Below are positions 12,609 to 22,112 of a stretch of DNA of 64,000 bases, one piece after another. Each line of letters opens with the position of its first letter. Position 1 is the stretch's first letter. The DNA comes from Methylotenera sp. (GTDB lineage Bacteria; Pseudomonadota; Gammaproteobacteria; Burkholderiales; Methylophilaceae): the NCBI GenBank assembly GCA_030682715.1, contig JAUXNQ010000037.1, positions 1 to 64,000 on the forward strand. The letters run 5' to 3'. Under the pieces are notes generated by a model. The model had not been told where the DNA came from, ran no database searches, and worked only from the letters and a program-made list of their open reading frames with translations. Position numbers and translations under genes: made by a program.

Positions 12609-12698
12609 AATTTTGCCTTTAATTGAGTAAGGTATCACCTAAAGGTAGCAGTTTATCAGAAGCCATATATTTCGTTAAGTTTTACGTTAACGATGCAA

Positions 12699-13310
12699 CT
12701 ACTCGTTCAAACCTTTTACTGATTTACCCCATGTGGTTTCAAAGAAAAGTTCAGTCAAAGGTTTTCTAACACGCTCAGCAGTCTCTTTCGCTAAAGTCTC
12801 GCCTTCTAAAGTTGCAATATCTGCTGGATAGCCAACAGAAACCATTGCCATTAAGGTGTATTGCTCAGGAATCTTAAATTCACTTCGTGCTTTATTCGCA
12901 TCAAAACCACCCATCTGATGTGCCATTAGACCCATACTCGATGCCTGTAAACTCAAGTTCTCAGCGGCGGCACCTGTGTCATATTGTGCCCAGCGGTTAG
13001 CCTGCTGATTATGTCCAAATAGTGTATCTGCACATATCAACAATAACAAGGGCGCATCTTTCACCCAAGCTTGATTACCAGGGACAAGGCAATCAAATGC
13101 CTGTTGCCAGCTGGCTGCATCTGAGCCTTTATTCCAGACAATAAAACGCCAAGGTTGATCGCCAAAACAAGATGGTGCCCATCTCGCAGCCTCAAGCAAT
13201 GCAATCACTTGCGCGTGGGTAACGCCTTTAGCGGCATCATAAGCGCGACCACTCCATCTATTAGCTAGCGTAGTATCAATCGGCACTTGGGTAATAGCAG
13301 GTTTATGCAT
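12699..13310 (-). CDS. nitroreductase family protein
   Basis: An FMN-dependent NAD(P)H oxidoreductase fold of 203 residues. The FMN phosphate-binding region is RWSGRAYD at the N-terminus, and ARWAPSCFGDQPWRF matches the family's conserved APSxxNxQPW segment. YDTGAAAENLSLQASSMGL forms the central helix. Substrates in this family (nitroaromatics, quinones, flavins) cannot be told from sequence. It starts 6 bp after nemA ends, so the two redox enzymes are probably co-transcribed. Confidence 0.88.
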   Translation of the reverse strand: MHKPAITQVPIDTTLANRWSGRAYDAAKGVTHAQVIALLEAARWAPSCFGDQPWRFIVWNKGSDAASWQQAFDCLVPGNQAWVKDAPLLLLICADTLFGHNQQANRWAQYDTGAAAENLSLQASSMGLMAHQMGGFDANKARSEFKIPEQYTLMAMVSVGYPADIATLEGETLAKETAERVRKPLTELFFETTWGKSVKGLNE

Positions 13311-13316
13311 GGTTAT

Positions 13317-14396
13317 TTAAGCCTCAATAAATGGGTAATCAGTGTAGCCTTTTTCAGTGCCGCCATAGAATGATGATGAATCCGCATCATTTAATGGCGC
13401 ATCCGTTCTAAAACGTTCAACTAAATCAGGATTAGCGATGAATGGTACACCATAAGCTACTACATCTGCATGACCACTTGCAATCACTGTATTACCACGC
13501 GCTTTATCATAAGCTAAATTAGCCATGTAAGGCCCTTTGAACAACTTGCGCAACGCATCAAAGTCAAATGGGTCTGCAATACCACCACCGTGGATGCCAC
13601 CTTCTACCACGTGTAAGTAAGCCAGATTAAACTGATTTAACGACTCAGTGACATAGTTAAATAATGCTTGTGGGTTACTATCTTTCATATCATTGAAAGG
13701 ATTCACAGGAGAAAGGCGTACACCGACTTTATCTGAGCCAGCAACAGCCACTACTGCTTTTGTTACCTCTAACAAGAGTCGCGCACGGTTCTCAAAGCTA
13801 CCACCATACTGATCTGTACGTTTGTTAGTGCCATCGCGTAAGAACTGATCAAGTAAATATCCGTTAGCCGCATGAATCTCCACACCATCAAAACCAGCCG
13901 CAAGTGCAGATTTAGTCGCATGCACGTAGTCAGTCACAATGCCTGATAACTCATGTGTATCTAAAGCACGCGGCTCTACGTAGTCGACTAGACCTTGATA
14001 AGTGAATGCTTTGCCAGCTGGCTTAATTGCGGATGGCGCAACAGGCAACGCACCATCAGGCAATAGTGTAGGATGAGAAATACGGCCTACATGCCATAAT
14101 TGAATCACAATCTTGCCACCTTTTGCATGCACCGCATCGGTAATTTTTTTCCAGCCAGCGACTTGAGCATCGGTATAAATACCTGGCAATGCTGGGTAGC
14201 CATGTGCCATCGCTGATATTGGGGTTGCTTCAGTCACAATAAGCCCAGCAGTTGCGCGCTGCTCATAATACGTCACATTCAGAGGTTGAGGTACGCCGTG
14301 CTCACCAGCTCTATTTCTTGTTAACGGAGCCATTACAATTCGGTTACTCAACTGCATACTTCCCAGCGTTGCTGGGCTAAATAAGTCTAATGTCAT
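13317..14396 (-). CDS. nemA: Old Yellow Enzyme-type alkene reductase (NemA-like)
   Basis: An FMN ene-reductase that reduces activated alkenes, N-ethylmaleimide or nitrate esters with NADPH. The protein has 359 residues, the family norm. The N-terminal MAPLTRNRA binds FMN. GFDGVEIHAANGYLLDQFLRDGTN carries the active-site His/Asn pair, and GGSFENRARLLLE follows. PFIANPDLVERF near the C-terminus is typical. The AGGAG site 7 bases before the ATG supports the start. It is upstream in an operon with the nitroreductase. Confidence 0.93.
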   Translation of the reverse strand: MTLDLFSPATLGSMQLSNRIVMAPLTRNRAGEHGVPQPLNVTYYEQRATAGLIVTEATPISAMAHGYPALPGIYTDAQVAGWKKITDAVHAKGGKIVIQLWHVGRISHPTLLPDGALPVAPSAIKPAGKAFTYQGLVDYVEPRALDTHELSGIVTDYVHATKSALAAGFDGVEIHAANGYLLDQFLRDGTNKRTDQYGGSFENRARLLLEVTKAVVAVAGSDKVGVRLSPVNPFNDMKDSNPQALFNYVTESLNQFNLAYLHVVEGGIHGGGIADPFDFDALRKLFKGPYMANLAYDKARGNTVIASGHADVVAYGVPFIANPDLVERFRTDAPLNDADSSSFYGGTEKGYTDYPFIEA

Positions 14397-14454
14397 TCAT
14401 TGCTCCTAATATTCTCGTATTTACAACCAGATCTAGTTAATAGTTTATTTTTTA

Positions 14455-15066
14455 TTATTTCTTTGGTTTTTCCGCAGAAGGTTTCACTGCCTCAATCAAT
14501 AGCGTGATTTCAATGTCATCACCAACTGGCGCATTAGGTTTTACACCCCAACCAAAACCGTAATCAGATGCTTTAAGAGAAGTTTTAGCCTCAAAACCAC
14601 TGCGCTCACCGCCCCATGGGTCATTACCAAACCCTAACACTTTAAATGGCAAAGCAATTTCTTTCGTCACGCCATTCATCGTAAACTTGCCAGTCATCAT
14701 GCCTTCTGTCGCGTTTTTCGCTTCAATTTTTGTGCTAACAAAACGCATCTCTGCAAACTGACCTGCATTCAAATAATCTTTTTCTTTGATGTGTGCGTCA
14801 CGCTTAGCCAACCCACTGTTTACGCTAAGCACATTAATTTTTGCATCAACTGATGAGTTTGCTAAATTATCGGCATCTATCAAAATATTGCCTGTAATTT
14901 CATTAAAAGTACCAGAAGCTTTTGCGACAACATGGCGCACACTCCAGTTAGCAAAACTATGTGCTGCATCAATCTTGTAAGCAACTGGTGCGGAAACCGC
15001 TACATTCATGCCTAAAAACAGTCCGCCTAACAATAATGCTGTCGTTTTTAAATGTGTGTATTTCAT
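14455..15066 (-). CDS. YceI family periplasmic protein
   Basis: A 203-residue secreted lipocalin-like protein. The signal peptide spans residues 1-25 (cleavage after VSA). The YceI domain opens with YKIDAAHSFANWSVRH and includes GKFTMNGVTKEIALP, both typical. Family members bind isoprenoid lipids such as polyprenols; the ligand here is unknown. AAGGATAACGT precedes the ATG. The transcript probably ends before nemA, 58 bp downstream. Confidence 0.9.
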   Translation of the reverse strand: MKYTHLKTTALLLGGLFLGMNVAVSAPVAYKIDAAHSFANWSVRHVVAKASGTFNEITGNILIDADNLANSSVDAKINVLSVNSGLAKRDAHIKEKDYLNAGQFAEMRFVSTKIEAKNATEGMMTGKFTMNGVTKEIALPFKVLGFGNDPWGGERSGFEAKTSLKASDYGFGWGVKPNAPVGDDIEITLLIEAVKPSAEKPKK

Positions 15067-15191
15067 ACGTTATCCTTTTTAAAACTTGGTTTATGTACAA
15101 CAATTTTTATTAAATTCAATAGCCTAATTCATATAAAAATCACTTAACCCATCATCAATTCTTGATCTAAGTCTTTTTAATGCCTATCAGG

Positions 15192-15941
15192 TTAGTGATG
15201 GGCCTCACGCAACTCGGTGTGTAGTGGCAAATCAAACAATAACAACTCGGTACGACTAAGCGACTCCACTACGATGCTATTTTCGCCACTTAGCATTAAA
15301 GCATCGCCAGTCATTATTAAGAGCCCATTAACCTTAACTTCTCCGCTTGCCACGTGCAAATAAGCACTGCGTTGAGTATCTAACGCATAATGAAGCATAG
15401 CGTTAGGATTAAGTAACGTGGCATAAAGTTGCATATCCTGATGCACTCTTAATGCAGCCCCATCTAATGCATTACCCTCAGGATTTCTAGTTGCAATCAA
15501 ACACCATTGATTAAGCTTCTGCTCATCTGAGAAATGTCTCTCCTCATAACTTGGTGGCAAGTTATCACTTTCAGGTAATAGCCATACCTGTAGCAAGTGT
15601 GCTTCATGTGCTTGTGATGCATTAAATTCGCTATGTAGCACACCTGTACCTGCCGTCATACGTTGCACATCACCTGCCTTGATTACCGAACCGTTGCCAA
15701 TGCTATCATGGTGCTTTATTTCACCACTTAACACATAAGTCACAATCTCCATATCGCGATGCGGATGCATACCAAACCCCATGCCTGCGGCTACAATGTC
15801 ATCGTTAATCACACGCAATACAGAAAAATGCATGTGATGGCGATCAAAGTACTCTCCAAATGAAAAAGAATGATAACTTTTTAACCAACCAAGGTTAACG
15901 TATCCTCTATCATTTGATTTTCTTACCTGAACCTCTTTCAT
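15192..15941 (-). CDS. pirin family protein
   Basis: A bicupin metalloprotein. The N-terminal cupin has the metal-site histidines in MGFGMHPHRDMEIVTYVLSG and IKHHDS, and TAGTGVLHSEFN follows. Bacterial pirins include quercetinase-active and regulatory proteins; the role here is unknown. I place the start at 15941 (250 residues), because AAGGTGG lies just before that ATG. An in-frame ATG at 15956 would add five residues. It is divergent from the adjacent LysR gene, which suggests that LysR controls it. Confidence 0.87.
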   Translation of the reverse strand: MKEVQVRKSNDRGYVNLGWLKSYHSFSFGEYFDRHHMHFSVLRVINDDIVAAGMGFGMHPHRDMEIVTYVLSGEIKHHDSIGNGSVIKAGDVQRMTAGTGVLHSEFNASQAHEAHLLQVWLLPESDNLPPSYEERHFSDEQKLNQWCLIATRNPEGNALDGAALRVHQDMQLYATLLNPNAMLHYALDTQRSAYLHVASGEVKVNGLLIMTGDALMLSGENSIVVESLSRTELLLFDLPLHTELREAHH

Positions 15942-15965
15942 AGCCACCTTTTTCATTCAAGTTTA

Positions 15966-15978
15966 TTGAATAATTCAA
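15966..15978. promoter_or_regulatory. candidate LysR operator
   Basis: The perfect palindrome TTGAATAATTCAA lies in the roughly 125-bp divergent region between pirin and lysR, close to the pirin start. LysR proteins commonly bind such short interrupted palindromes in divergent promoters. The link is inferred from position only. Confidence 0.4.
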
Positions 15979-16065
15979 AACATGTTATTACTAATACGAA
16001 TATACTAATAGCAAATAATTTTGCATGGTTTGTTCAAAAAAATTGATTAAGAATTGCGCCCAATT

Positions 16066-16980
16066 ATGTCGATAAAACTTTCTTTAGAATCACTTGAGGT
16101 TTTAGATGCCATCGCCCGCAAAGGGAGCTTTGCAGCAGCGGCAGAGTCATTATTCCGTGTACCTTCTGCAATCACTTACACGGTAAGAAAGCTTGAAAAA
16201 GACTTAAACGTAAAACTGTTTAACCGCAGCGGTCACCGTGCAGAGCTTACTTTAGCTGGTGCAGAGCTGCTTAAAGAAGGTCGCAACCTACTTAATGCAG
16301 CCAGCGAGCTGGAGTCGCGGGTTAAGCGCGTTGCAAAAGGTGTCGAAACTGAACTAACCATCGCTGTTAGCGATTTGCTTGATATCACGAGCATCTACCC
16401 CGTATTAGAAAAATTCTATGCCCAACATTTCGGCACCAGAATAAGATTATCGCAGGAAGTATATGGAGGCAGTTGGGATGCACTAATCAGCGGGCGTGCA
16501 GATATTTCACTAGGCGCTCCAGGCGATGCGCCGCCTAACGCTGGGTTTATGTCAAAAGCAATTGGCTCGCTAATGTTTAGCTATGCCGTTGCACCACATC
16601 ACCCTCTTGCAAAGTTAGCTGAGCCATTGCAGAATCAAGACATCATTCAGTACCGTTCAGTTTCGGCTGCTGACACCTCACGTAATTTACCGCCACGTAC
16701 ATCTGGCATTTTAACTGGGCAAGATATGCTATCAGTACCTAATATGCATTTAAAATTACAAGCACAAATCGCTGGCCTAGGTGCGGGCTATATTCCACAA
16801 CAACTCGCAGAGCAGTACGCCAGCAAAGGCTTGCTAATCATTAAACAGGTCGCGGAACCAAAACATGAAGTCACTATTTTTCTGGCTTGGCGGAGTGATG
16901 GTGGCAAAGCACAACAATGGCTCATTAAACAATTCCAATTATTAAACATAAATGATATTTTATTATCACCCGCACAATGA
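16066..16980 (+). CDS. LysR-type transcriptional regulator
   Basis: A 304-residue regulator from ATG 16066 (a TTG 12 bp upstream is less likely). The N-terminal winged helix-turn-helix has LDAIARKGSFAAAAESLFRVPSAITYTVRKLE, a clear LysR pattern, followed by a linker helix and an effector domain (about 90-295). The effector is unknown. It is divergent from pirin and 12 bp ahead of the PsiE-like gene, so pirin and perhaps that membrane protein are its likeliest targets. Confidence 0.9.
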   Translation: MSIKLSLESLEVLDAIARKGSFAAAAESLFRVPSAITYTVRKLEKDLNVKLFNRSGHRAELTLAGAELLKEGRNLLNAASELESRVKRVAKGVETELTIAVSDLLDITSIYPVLEKFYAQHFGTRIRLSQEVYGGSWDALISGRADISLGAPGDAPPNAGFMSKAIGSLMFSYAVAPHHPLAKLAEPLQNQDIIQYRSVSAADTSRNLPPRTSGILTGQDMLSVPNMHLKLQAQIAGLGAGYIPQQLAEQYASKGLLIIKQVAEPKHEVTIFLAWRSDGGKAQQWLIKQFQLLNINDILLSPAQ

Positions 16981-16992
16981 AAGTAGCAAGGC

Positions 16993-17445
16993 ATGACACA
17001 AGAACAACTACCAAGAAATTTCGCAAAAATTAACAGTTTAGCCATTAAAGCAATGCAATGGCTAAATGGCTTTGCCCATATCATCATTGGGCTTGCACTT
17101 GCAACCTCTGTCATTATGTTTACTTGGTTGTTTTTTAAAGACGTCTACGCAGCCGCTACTGCGCATAATCTTGTGCATGGCTTTTTACATGCACTTGGTA
17201 CACTGATGTTGCTCTGGTCAATTTCTGCGCTTATCTCTGCTGAAATACGTTATTTGCAAGGTAGCAAACTATTAGTAGAAACGTTTGTTGAAGTCGTCCT
17301 AGTACTATTTTTACGTAAATTAATTGTGATGCCTGTGCAGGATCTTTCACCAACCATAGAAGAGATTGCAACGTGGGTAGGTGGCGCTTTTGTGTTAGGT
17401 TTAATTTATGTATTAATTCGCTGGGGTCAAAAGCAGGAAGACTAA
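16993..17445 (+). CDS. PsiE-like integral membrane protein
   Basis: A 150-residue protein with four predicted membrane helices (about 23-47, 58-82, 94-110 and 122-142). It resembles the phosphate-starvation-inducible PsiE family, which has no known biochemical function. No phosphate-box-like sequence is evident upstream. It follows lysR by 12 bp. Confidence 0.65.
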   Translation: MTQEQLPRNFAKINSLAIKAMQWLNGFAHIIIGLALATSVIMFTWLFFKDVYAAATAHNLVHGFLHALGTLMLLWSISALISAEIRYLQGSKLLVETFVEVVLVLFLRKLIVMPVQDLSPTIEEIATWVGGAFVLGLIYVLIRWGQKQED

Positions 17446-17474
17446 GTTATTGACTTACTGCATAAAAACATTAG

Positions 17475-17990
<516 letters not shown>

Positions 17991-18011
17991 GTTTCAAGTA
18001 ATAATTCCAAT

Positions 18012-18279
18012 AGCTTAATTCTTATATAGCTGTTCCACCAAATAATCCGATGCTGTGCCCCATCGCACTAAATCTAGAGTCTTTAAGTCACTGGATTCCG
18101 TGTCAGACCGTGAGCCAGTGCTTGGCTTCCCCAATTTTCTATGCCAGTAAACTGGCAAGCAAAGTGTGAAAGGTCTTCACCGTGGAATATACCAGCTTCA
18201 GCTGGTTATTCACACGCGAAAGCACGGAACGACTAGGTAGTAGGATTATTTAGTGAAATAACTATAGCTTAATTAAGCA
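18012..18279. repeat. hairpin-rich MITE-like element A
   Basis: A 268-bp block bounded by imperfect 37-bp terminal inverted repeats (18012-18048 and 18243-18279; 28 of 37 positions match). It contains several stem-loops, including GCCAGTAAACTGGC and CCAGCTTCAGCTGG. Motifs ttcaccgtggaatata, ttattcacacgc and aagtgtgaaaggtc recur in the element at 42041-42350. It fills the convergent gap between tadA and the Bax-inhibitor gene and has no coding potential. Confidence 0.7.
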
Positions 18280-18286
18280 TAGCTCG

Positions 18287-18320
18287 TATAAAAAAACCCG
18301 CCGAAGCGGGTTTTTTTATA
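18287..18320. terminator. bidirectional intrinsic terminator
   Basis: A stem with core ACCCGC/GCGGGT and tetraloop CGAA, flanked by A7 and T7. It serves the convergent tadA side (+) and the Bax-inhibitor gene (-). Confidence 0.92.
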
Positions 18321-18345
18321 ACTGTAGATATTGACCTAATAGTTA

Positions 18346-19035
18346 TTAGTCATTGCTACCCATTAAACCCATCAACAAATGTAACAAGCTTGTAAATAAG
18401 TTATAGATGCTTAAATAAAGTCCTAATGTCGCCATGACGTAGTTAGTTTCACCACCGTTAACGATACGGCTAACATCGTACAAAATAAAGCCAGAGAACA
18501 AGATGACTCCAACTGCTGATAACGCAAGCGCCATCGCTGGAATTTGTAAAAAGATATTAGCTAATGAAGCAACGATTAGTAAAATAATACCAACCAATAA
18601 GAACTTGCCCATGAAGCTAAAGTCTTTTTTGGTAGTCGTTGCGATACCAGCCAATGTCATCAGAATAATGCCAGTACCGCCAGCCGCTAAGCCTACGATT
18701 TGTGCGCCGTTACTAAGATTAAGTGCATGTTGTAGAATTGGGCCAAGTAACATCCCCATTAAGAATGTTAGGCCTAATAAAAGTACCACACCGAAACTGC
18801 TGTTACGGTTAGCAGAAATTGCTGCAAACAGACCGTACATGACAGCCAAGGCACCAATTGCAAAAATAAATGGATGTTGCTGGGCAATCGCAAAATTCAT
18901 GCTCATGCCGATAAAAGCACCAATGACTGTTGGTATCATTGTCAAACCCAACAGCGCGTAAGTATTACGCAAGACTCGGTTCGTCGCTAACTGAGCTGAC
19001 TCTGAACGACCTAATACTGGGGTATTGTCTAACAT
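18346..19035 (-). CDS. Bax inhibitor-1/YccA family membrane protein
   Basis: A 229-residue inner-membrane protein with seven hydrophobic segments. Family marks include VLRNTYALLGLTM near the N-terminus and the C-terminal SGFILYDVSRIVNGGETNYVMA, which holds the conserved Asp. E. coli YccA in this family modulates the FtsH protease; whether that holds here is unknown. AGAGGAAA precedes the ATG. A short tandem repeat lies just upstream in the presumed promoter. Confidence 0.9.
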   Translation of the reverse strand: MLDNTPVLGRSESAQLATNRVLRNTYALLGLTMIPTVIGAFIGMSMNFAIAQQHPFIFAIGALAVMYGLFAAISANRNSSFGVVLLLGLTFLMGMLLGPILQHALNLSNGAQIVGLAAGGTGIILMTLAGIATTTKKDFSFMGKFLLVGIILLIVASLANIFLQIPAMALALSAVGVILFSGFILYDVSRIVNGGETNYVMATLGLYLSIYNLFTSLLHLLMGLMGSND

Positions 19036-19067
19036 TATTTATTTCCTCTTAATTAAAAACACATCTA

Positions 19068-19103
19068 AAACTTAAACTACTAGTAAAACTCAAACTACTA
19101 GTA
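19068..19103. repeat. 18-bp tandem duplication upstream of the Bax-inhibitor gene
   Basis: Two adjacent 18-bp units (AAACTTAAACTACTAGTA and AAACTCAAACTACTAGTA) differ at one base. Each contains the palindrome ACTAGT. They lie 33-68 bp before the gene start on the minus strand, so they could be promoter or operator sequence. Confidence 0.7.
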
Positions 19104-19143
19104 CTAAGATACCGATTTAATCATTAAGTTTCAAGTACTTTTG

Positions 19144-20190
19144 TTACGCGAACAATTCGCCTTCTACTACACCTACCTCAGCAACCTGATGTACTGCACG
19201 CACAAACTCAGCACTTTCGTGCAATGCATCCATCGTTAATGGGTGCTTATGTCCATGCATACGTGCTAATCGGCTCAGGCTTTGTGCAGATATTGTCCAG
19301 CTAAGATTAGCTAACAACTCATCTGCCATAGCAGGCTGATTGCATAACAACACCATATCACACCCTGCATTAAGTGCATCTAAAGCACGACTGGTCACAT
19401 CACCTCCTGCCGTTGCGGCTTCCATGCTTAAATCGTCGCTAAAAATCACGCCATTAAAGCCTAAGCGCTCACGCAATACTTTTTGCAACCAGCGCGGTGA
19501 AAAGCCAGCAGGTTTATTATCAACTTTGGCGTAAATCACATGGGCAGGCATAATCGCCTGAATGCCATCATCAATCAGCATTCTAAACGGTTGCATATCG
19601 TGCTGTGCAATCTGGTCAAATTCACGCTCATCCACTGGCATACTTACATGCGAATCTGCCACCACAAAACCGTGCCCAGGGAAGTGCTTACCAACAGCCG
19701 CCATGCCACCTTTTTTTAAACCTTGCATCAGCGCATAAGCTAAATCGCTAATTGCTTGTGGATTTAGATGAAAAGCACGGTCGCCAATCACTAAACTATC
19801 GCCATAATCCATATCCAGCACTGGTGTAAAACTAAAATCGACACCATGTGCACGTAGCTCTGCCGCTAAAATCCAACCGGCTTCTGTGGCAAGCTCTTTT
19901 GCTTTTTTAGGATTTTTGTCCCAAATCTTACCGAATTCGCGCATGGGTGGGATTTTAGTAAATCCATCTCTAAAACGCTGTACACGTCCGCCTTCATGAT
20001 CAACTGCAATCAATAGTGGTGGCTGACGTACCGCATGAATACTTGCAGTAAGCGCTTTAAGCTGCGCATTATTTTCATAATTACGCTTAAACAGAATCAC
20101 ACCACCTACAAGTGGGTGCTTTAAACGTCTTATGTCATCATCGGTTAATTCTGTGCCGACAACATCTAACATGACTGGACCTAAACTCAT
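19144..20190 (-). CDS. nagZ: beta-N-acetylhexosaminidase NagZ
   Basis: A cytosolic glycosidase that removes GlcNAc from anhydro-muropeptides during cell-wall recycling. The 348-residue length is typical. The GH3 signature is GKHFPGHGFVVADSHVSMP, with the catalytic loop Asp/His. LLIAVDHEGGRVQRFRDGFT and VIFSDDLSMEAA (the nucleophile region) are present. It starts 13 bp after the permease gene ends. That places it in a run with a peptide ABC transporter and a YkuD enzyme, which fits muropeptide recycling. Confidence 0.94.
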   Translation of the reverse strand: MSLGPVMLDVVGTELTDDDIRRLKHPLVGGVILFKRNYENNAQLKALTASIHAVRQPPLLIAVDHEGGRVQRFRDGFTKIPPMREFGKIWDKNPKKAKELATEAGWILAAELRAHGVDFSFTPVLDMDYGDSLVIGDRAFHLNPQAISDLAYALMQGLKKGGMAAVGKHFPGHGFVVADSHVSMPVDEREFDQIAQHDMQPFRMLIDDGIQAIMPAHVIYAKVDNKPAGFSPRWLQKVLRERLGFNGVIFSDDLSMEAATAGGDVTSRALDALNAGCDMVLLCNQPAMADELLANLSWTISAQSLSRLARMHGHKHPLTMDALHESAEFVRAVHQVAEVGVVEGELFA

Positions 20191-20203
20191 GCAATCTCTT
20201 TTC

Positions 20204-20995
20204 TTAATCTGGTTTTCTAACGTCTAAAGCGTCGCGCAAATAGTCACCGCCTAGATTAATGGCTAAAATCAAACTCATCAAGCATCCGCCTACAATTAAT
20301 ACATAATGCGGCGCAATTAACATATAGCGCACGGCATCGCGCAACATTGCACCCCACGAGGCATCGGGCGCTTGTATCCCTAAACCAAGAAATGACAGAC
20401 TAGCCTCTGCGATCATGACGCTCGCTAAACTATAGGTGGCTTCTACCACTAAAATAGAAGCTAATAAAGGCAATATATGGCGAAACAGTAATCGCGGCAC
20501 CCCTGCGCCTAATGACTCTGCGGCTTGTACGTGCTGGCGATGACGCAAACTTAATGTCTGCCCACGCGTTAATCGCGCGTAACTGACCCAACCTGTTAGA
20601 CATAAAGCCACGATTAAATTGCCAAGCCCAGGCCCCAGCACGGCAGCAAAAGCGATGGCTAATAAAATGCCAGGGAACGCTAAAAAAATATCGGTAATTT
20701 GCATCAGCACAGCATCTACCCTGCCCCCATAAAACCCAGCTAGTAGCCCGACAAACACGCCGATTGTCATTGTCACGCCAGTGACAATAAGCGCAACCAA
20801 GAAGGACACTTCAACCCCACTTAACACGCGCGCCAAAATATCACGGCCTAAGTCATCAGCACCAAACCAATGCTGGGCAGTAGGCGCTTGTAAAATCACC
20901 TCTAAATCAATTGCATTTGGATTAAGCTGAAGCACATTACCAAGCAGCACAGCGATTAGCCAAAACGCTAAAATTAAATAGGAAGTATATTTCAT
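20204..20995 (-). CDS. oligopeptide ABC transporter permease (DppC/OppC type)
   Basis: An inner-membrane permease of 263 residues with about six helices. It shows the family's N-terminal FGADDLGRDILARVLSG and the ATPase-coupling loop QAAESLGAGVPRLLFRHILP, then EASLSFLGLGIQAPDASWG. It pairs with the DppB-type permease upstream. No ATP-binding subunit is encoded in the window, so ATPases must come from elsewhere. It lies directly before nagZ. Confidence 0.92.
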   Translation of the reverse strand: MKYTSYLILAFWLIAVLLGNVLQLNPNAIDLEVILQAPTAQHWFGADDLGRDILARVLSGVEVSFLVALIVTGVTMTIGVFVGLLAGFYGGRVDAVLMQITDIFLAFPGILLAIAFAAVLGPGLGNLIVALCLTGWVSYARLTRGQTLSLRHRQHVQAAESLGAGVPRLLFRHILPLLASILVVEATYSLASVMIAEASLSFLGLGIQAPDASWGAMLRDAVRYMLIAPHYVLIVGGCLMSLILAINLGGDYLRDALDVRKPD

Positions 20996-21091
20996 TGAAT
21001 AGTCTTACGGTTAACGTCTGCTAAGTTTGGCATAACCTTAAACATTACGCATTCACTAGGCATGGTGAACTCATTAAATATGGCACACTCA

Positions 21092-22012
21092 CTAAGCATA
21101 GCGCATTCTAGGATCAGCTATTCTATATAAAAAATCCGTAGCCAGATTCACTAGCACATAGCTTAAAGCAATAATGAGCACACATGCTTGCGTGACAGGA
21201 TAATCCCGTTTTTCTATACTCTCTACCAATAATCGCCCTACACCATCCCAACTAAAAATGGTTTCGGTAATCACGGTACCAGCCAGTAAGCTACCCATCT
21301 GCAAACCAACAATGGTAATAATCGGCAATAACGCTGCACGCAAGGCATGGCGCAATATCACCGTTTGCTCACTTAAGCCTTTGGCGCGTGCGGTACGAAT
21401 ATAATCATCGTTTAACACTTCCAGTAAACTGGTGCGTGTCATCCGCGTCAAAATTGCGCTTAAGCCAAAGCCTAAAGTAACGGCGGGTAAAATAATGGAT
21501 GTACCTGAATCCATCCCACTCACAGGCAGCCAGCCCAACCAGACTGCAAATATCAGCATCAGCACTGGCCCGAGCCAGAATGCAGGCATGGCTGATAAAC
21601 GTACAGAAACGATGGTCACCACAAAGTCTTGCCAGTGCCCAGCTTTAAGCGCTGCAAAAATACCAAGAGGCACGCCAATCGCAATCCCAATCAATAAGGA
21701 TAACAAAGCCAGTTTCACGGTGGCAGGGTAACGCACTTTAATCAAATCAATAATCGGAGTTTGCGTATGAATAGACTGACCAAGATCACCATACATCAAC
21801 TTTGCCAAGTAGCTTCCAAACTGATTAACCAGCGGCTGGTCCAACCCTAAATCCGCACGTAGTGCTTCTCTATCTGCCATGTTTGCCGACTCACCCAGCA
21901 TAACATCAACAGGGTCGCCTGGTACCAAATGTATCAGTAAAAAGGTGAGTAGCAATACACCGAAAATGACTGTAAACAAGCTCGTTAAACGTTTGATGAT
22001 ATTCATCGACAT
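21092..22012 (-). CDS. oligopeptide ABC transporter permease (DppB/OppB type)
   Basis: An inner-membrane permease of 306 residues. The N-terminal region LLTFLLIHLVPGDPVDVMLG is typical, as is GLDQPLVNQFGSYLAKLMYGDLG. The coupling loop is YIRTARAKGLSEQTVILRHALR. The C-terminal DFLYRIADPRMRYA is the common DppB ending. An in-frame ATG two codons later (22006) is an equally possible start. The 96-bp gap to the DppC gene holds only degenerate short repeats. Confidence 0.92.
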   Translation of the reverse strand: MSMNIIKRLTSLFTVIFGVLLLTFLLIHLVPGDPVDVMLGESANMADREALRADLGLDQPLVNQFGSYLAKLMYGDLGQSIHTQTPIIDLIKVRYPATVKLALLSLLIGIAIGVPLGIFAALKAGHWQDFVVTIVSVRLSAMPAFWLGPVLMLIFAVWLGWLPVSGMDSGTSIILPAVTLGFGLSAILTRMTRTSLLEVLNDDYIRTARAKGLSEQTVILRHALRAALLPIITIVGLQMGSLLAGTVITETIFSWDGVGRLLVESIEKRDYPVTQACVLIIALSYVLVNLATDFLYRIADPRMRYA

Positions 22013-22112
22013 TTCTCACCATATCGATAGTGATTGTCGATTAATGACTTACGAACTAAACAATGATATTTCAGTACTTGATATGCCGTTGTAATCCTTA
22101 AAAAAATAAGCA

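Noticed and set aside
18012-18279. CRISPR array
   Set aside because: There are several short stem-loops, but no regularly spaced identical repeats and no cas gene; the block has terminal inverted repeats instead.
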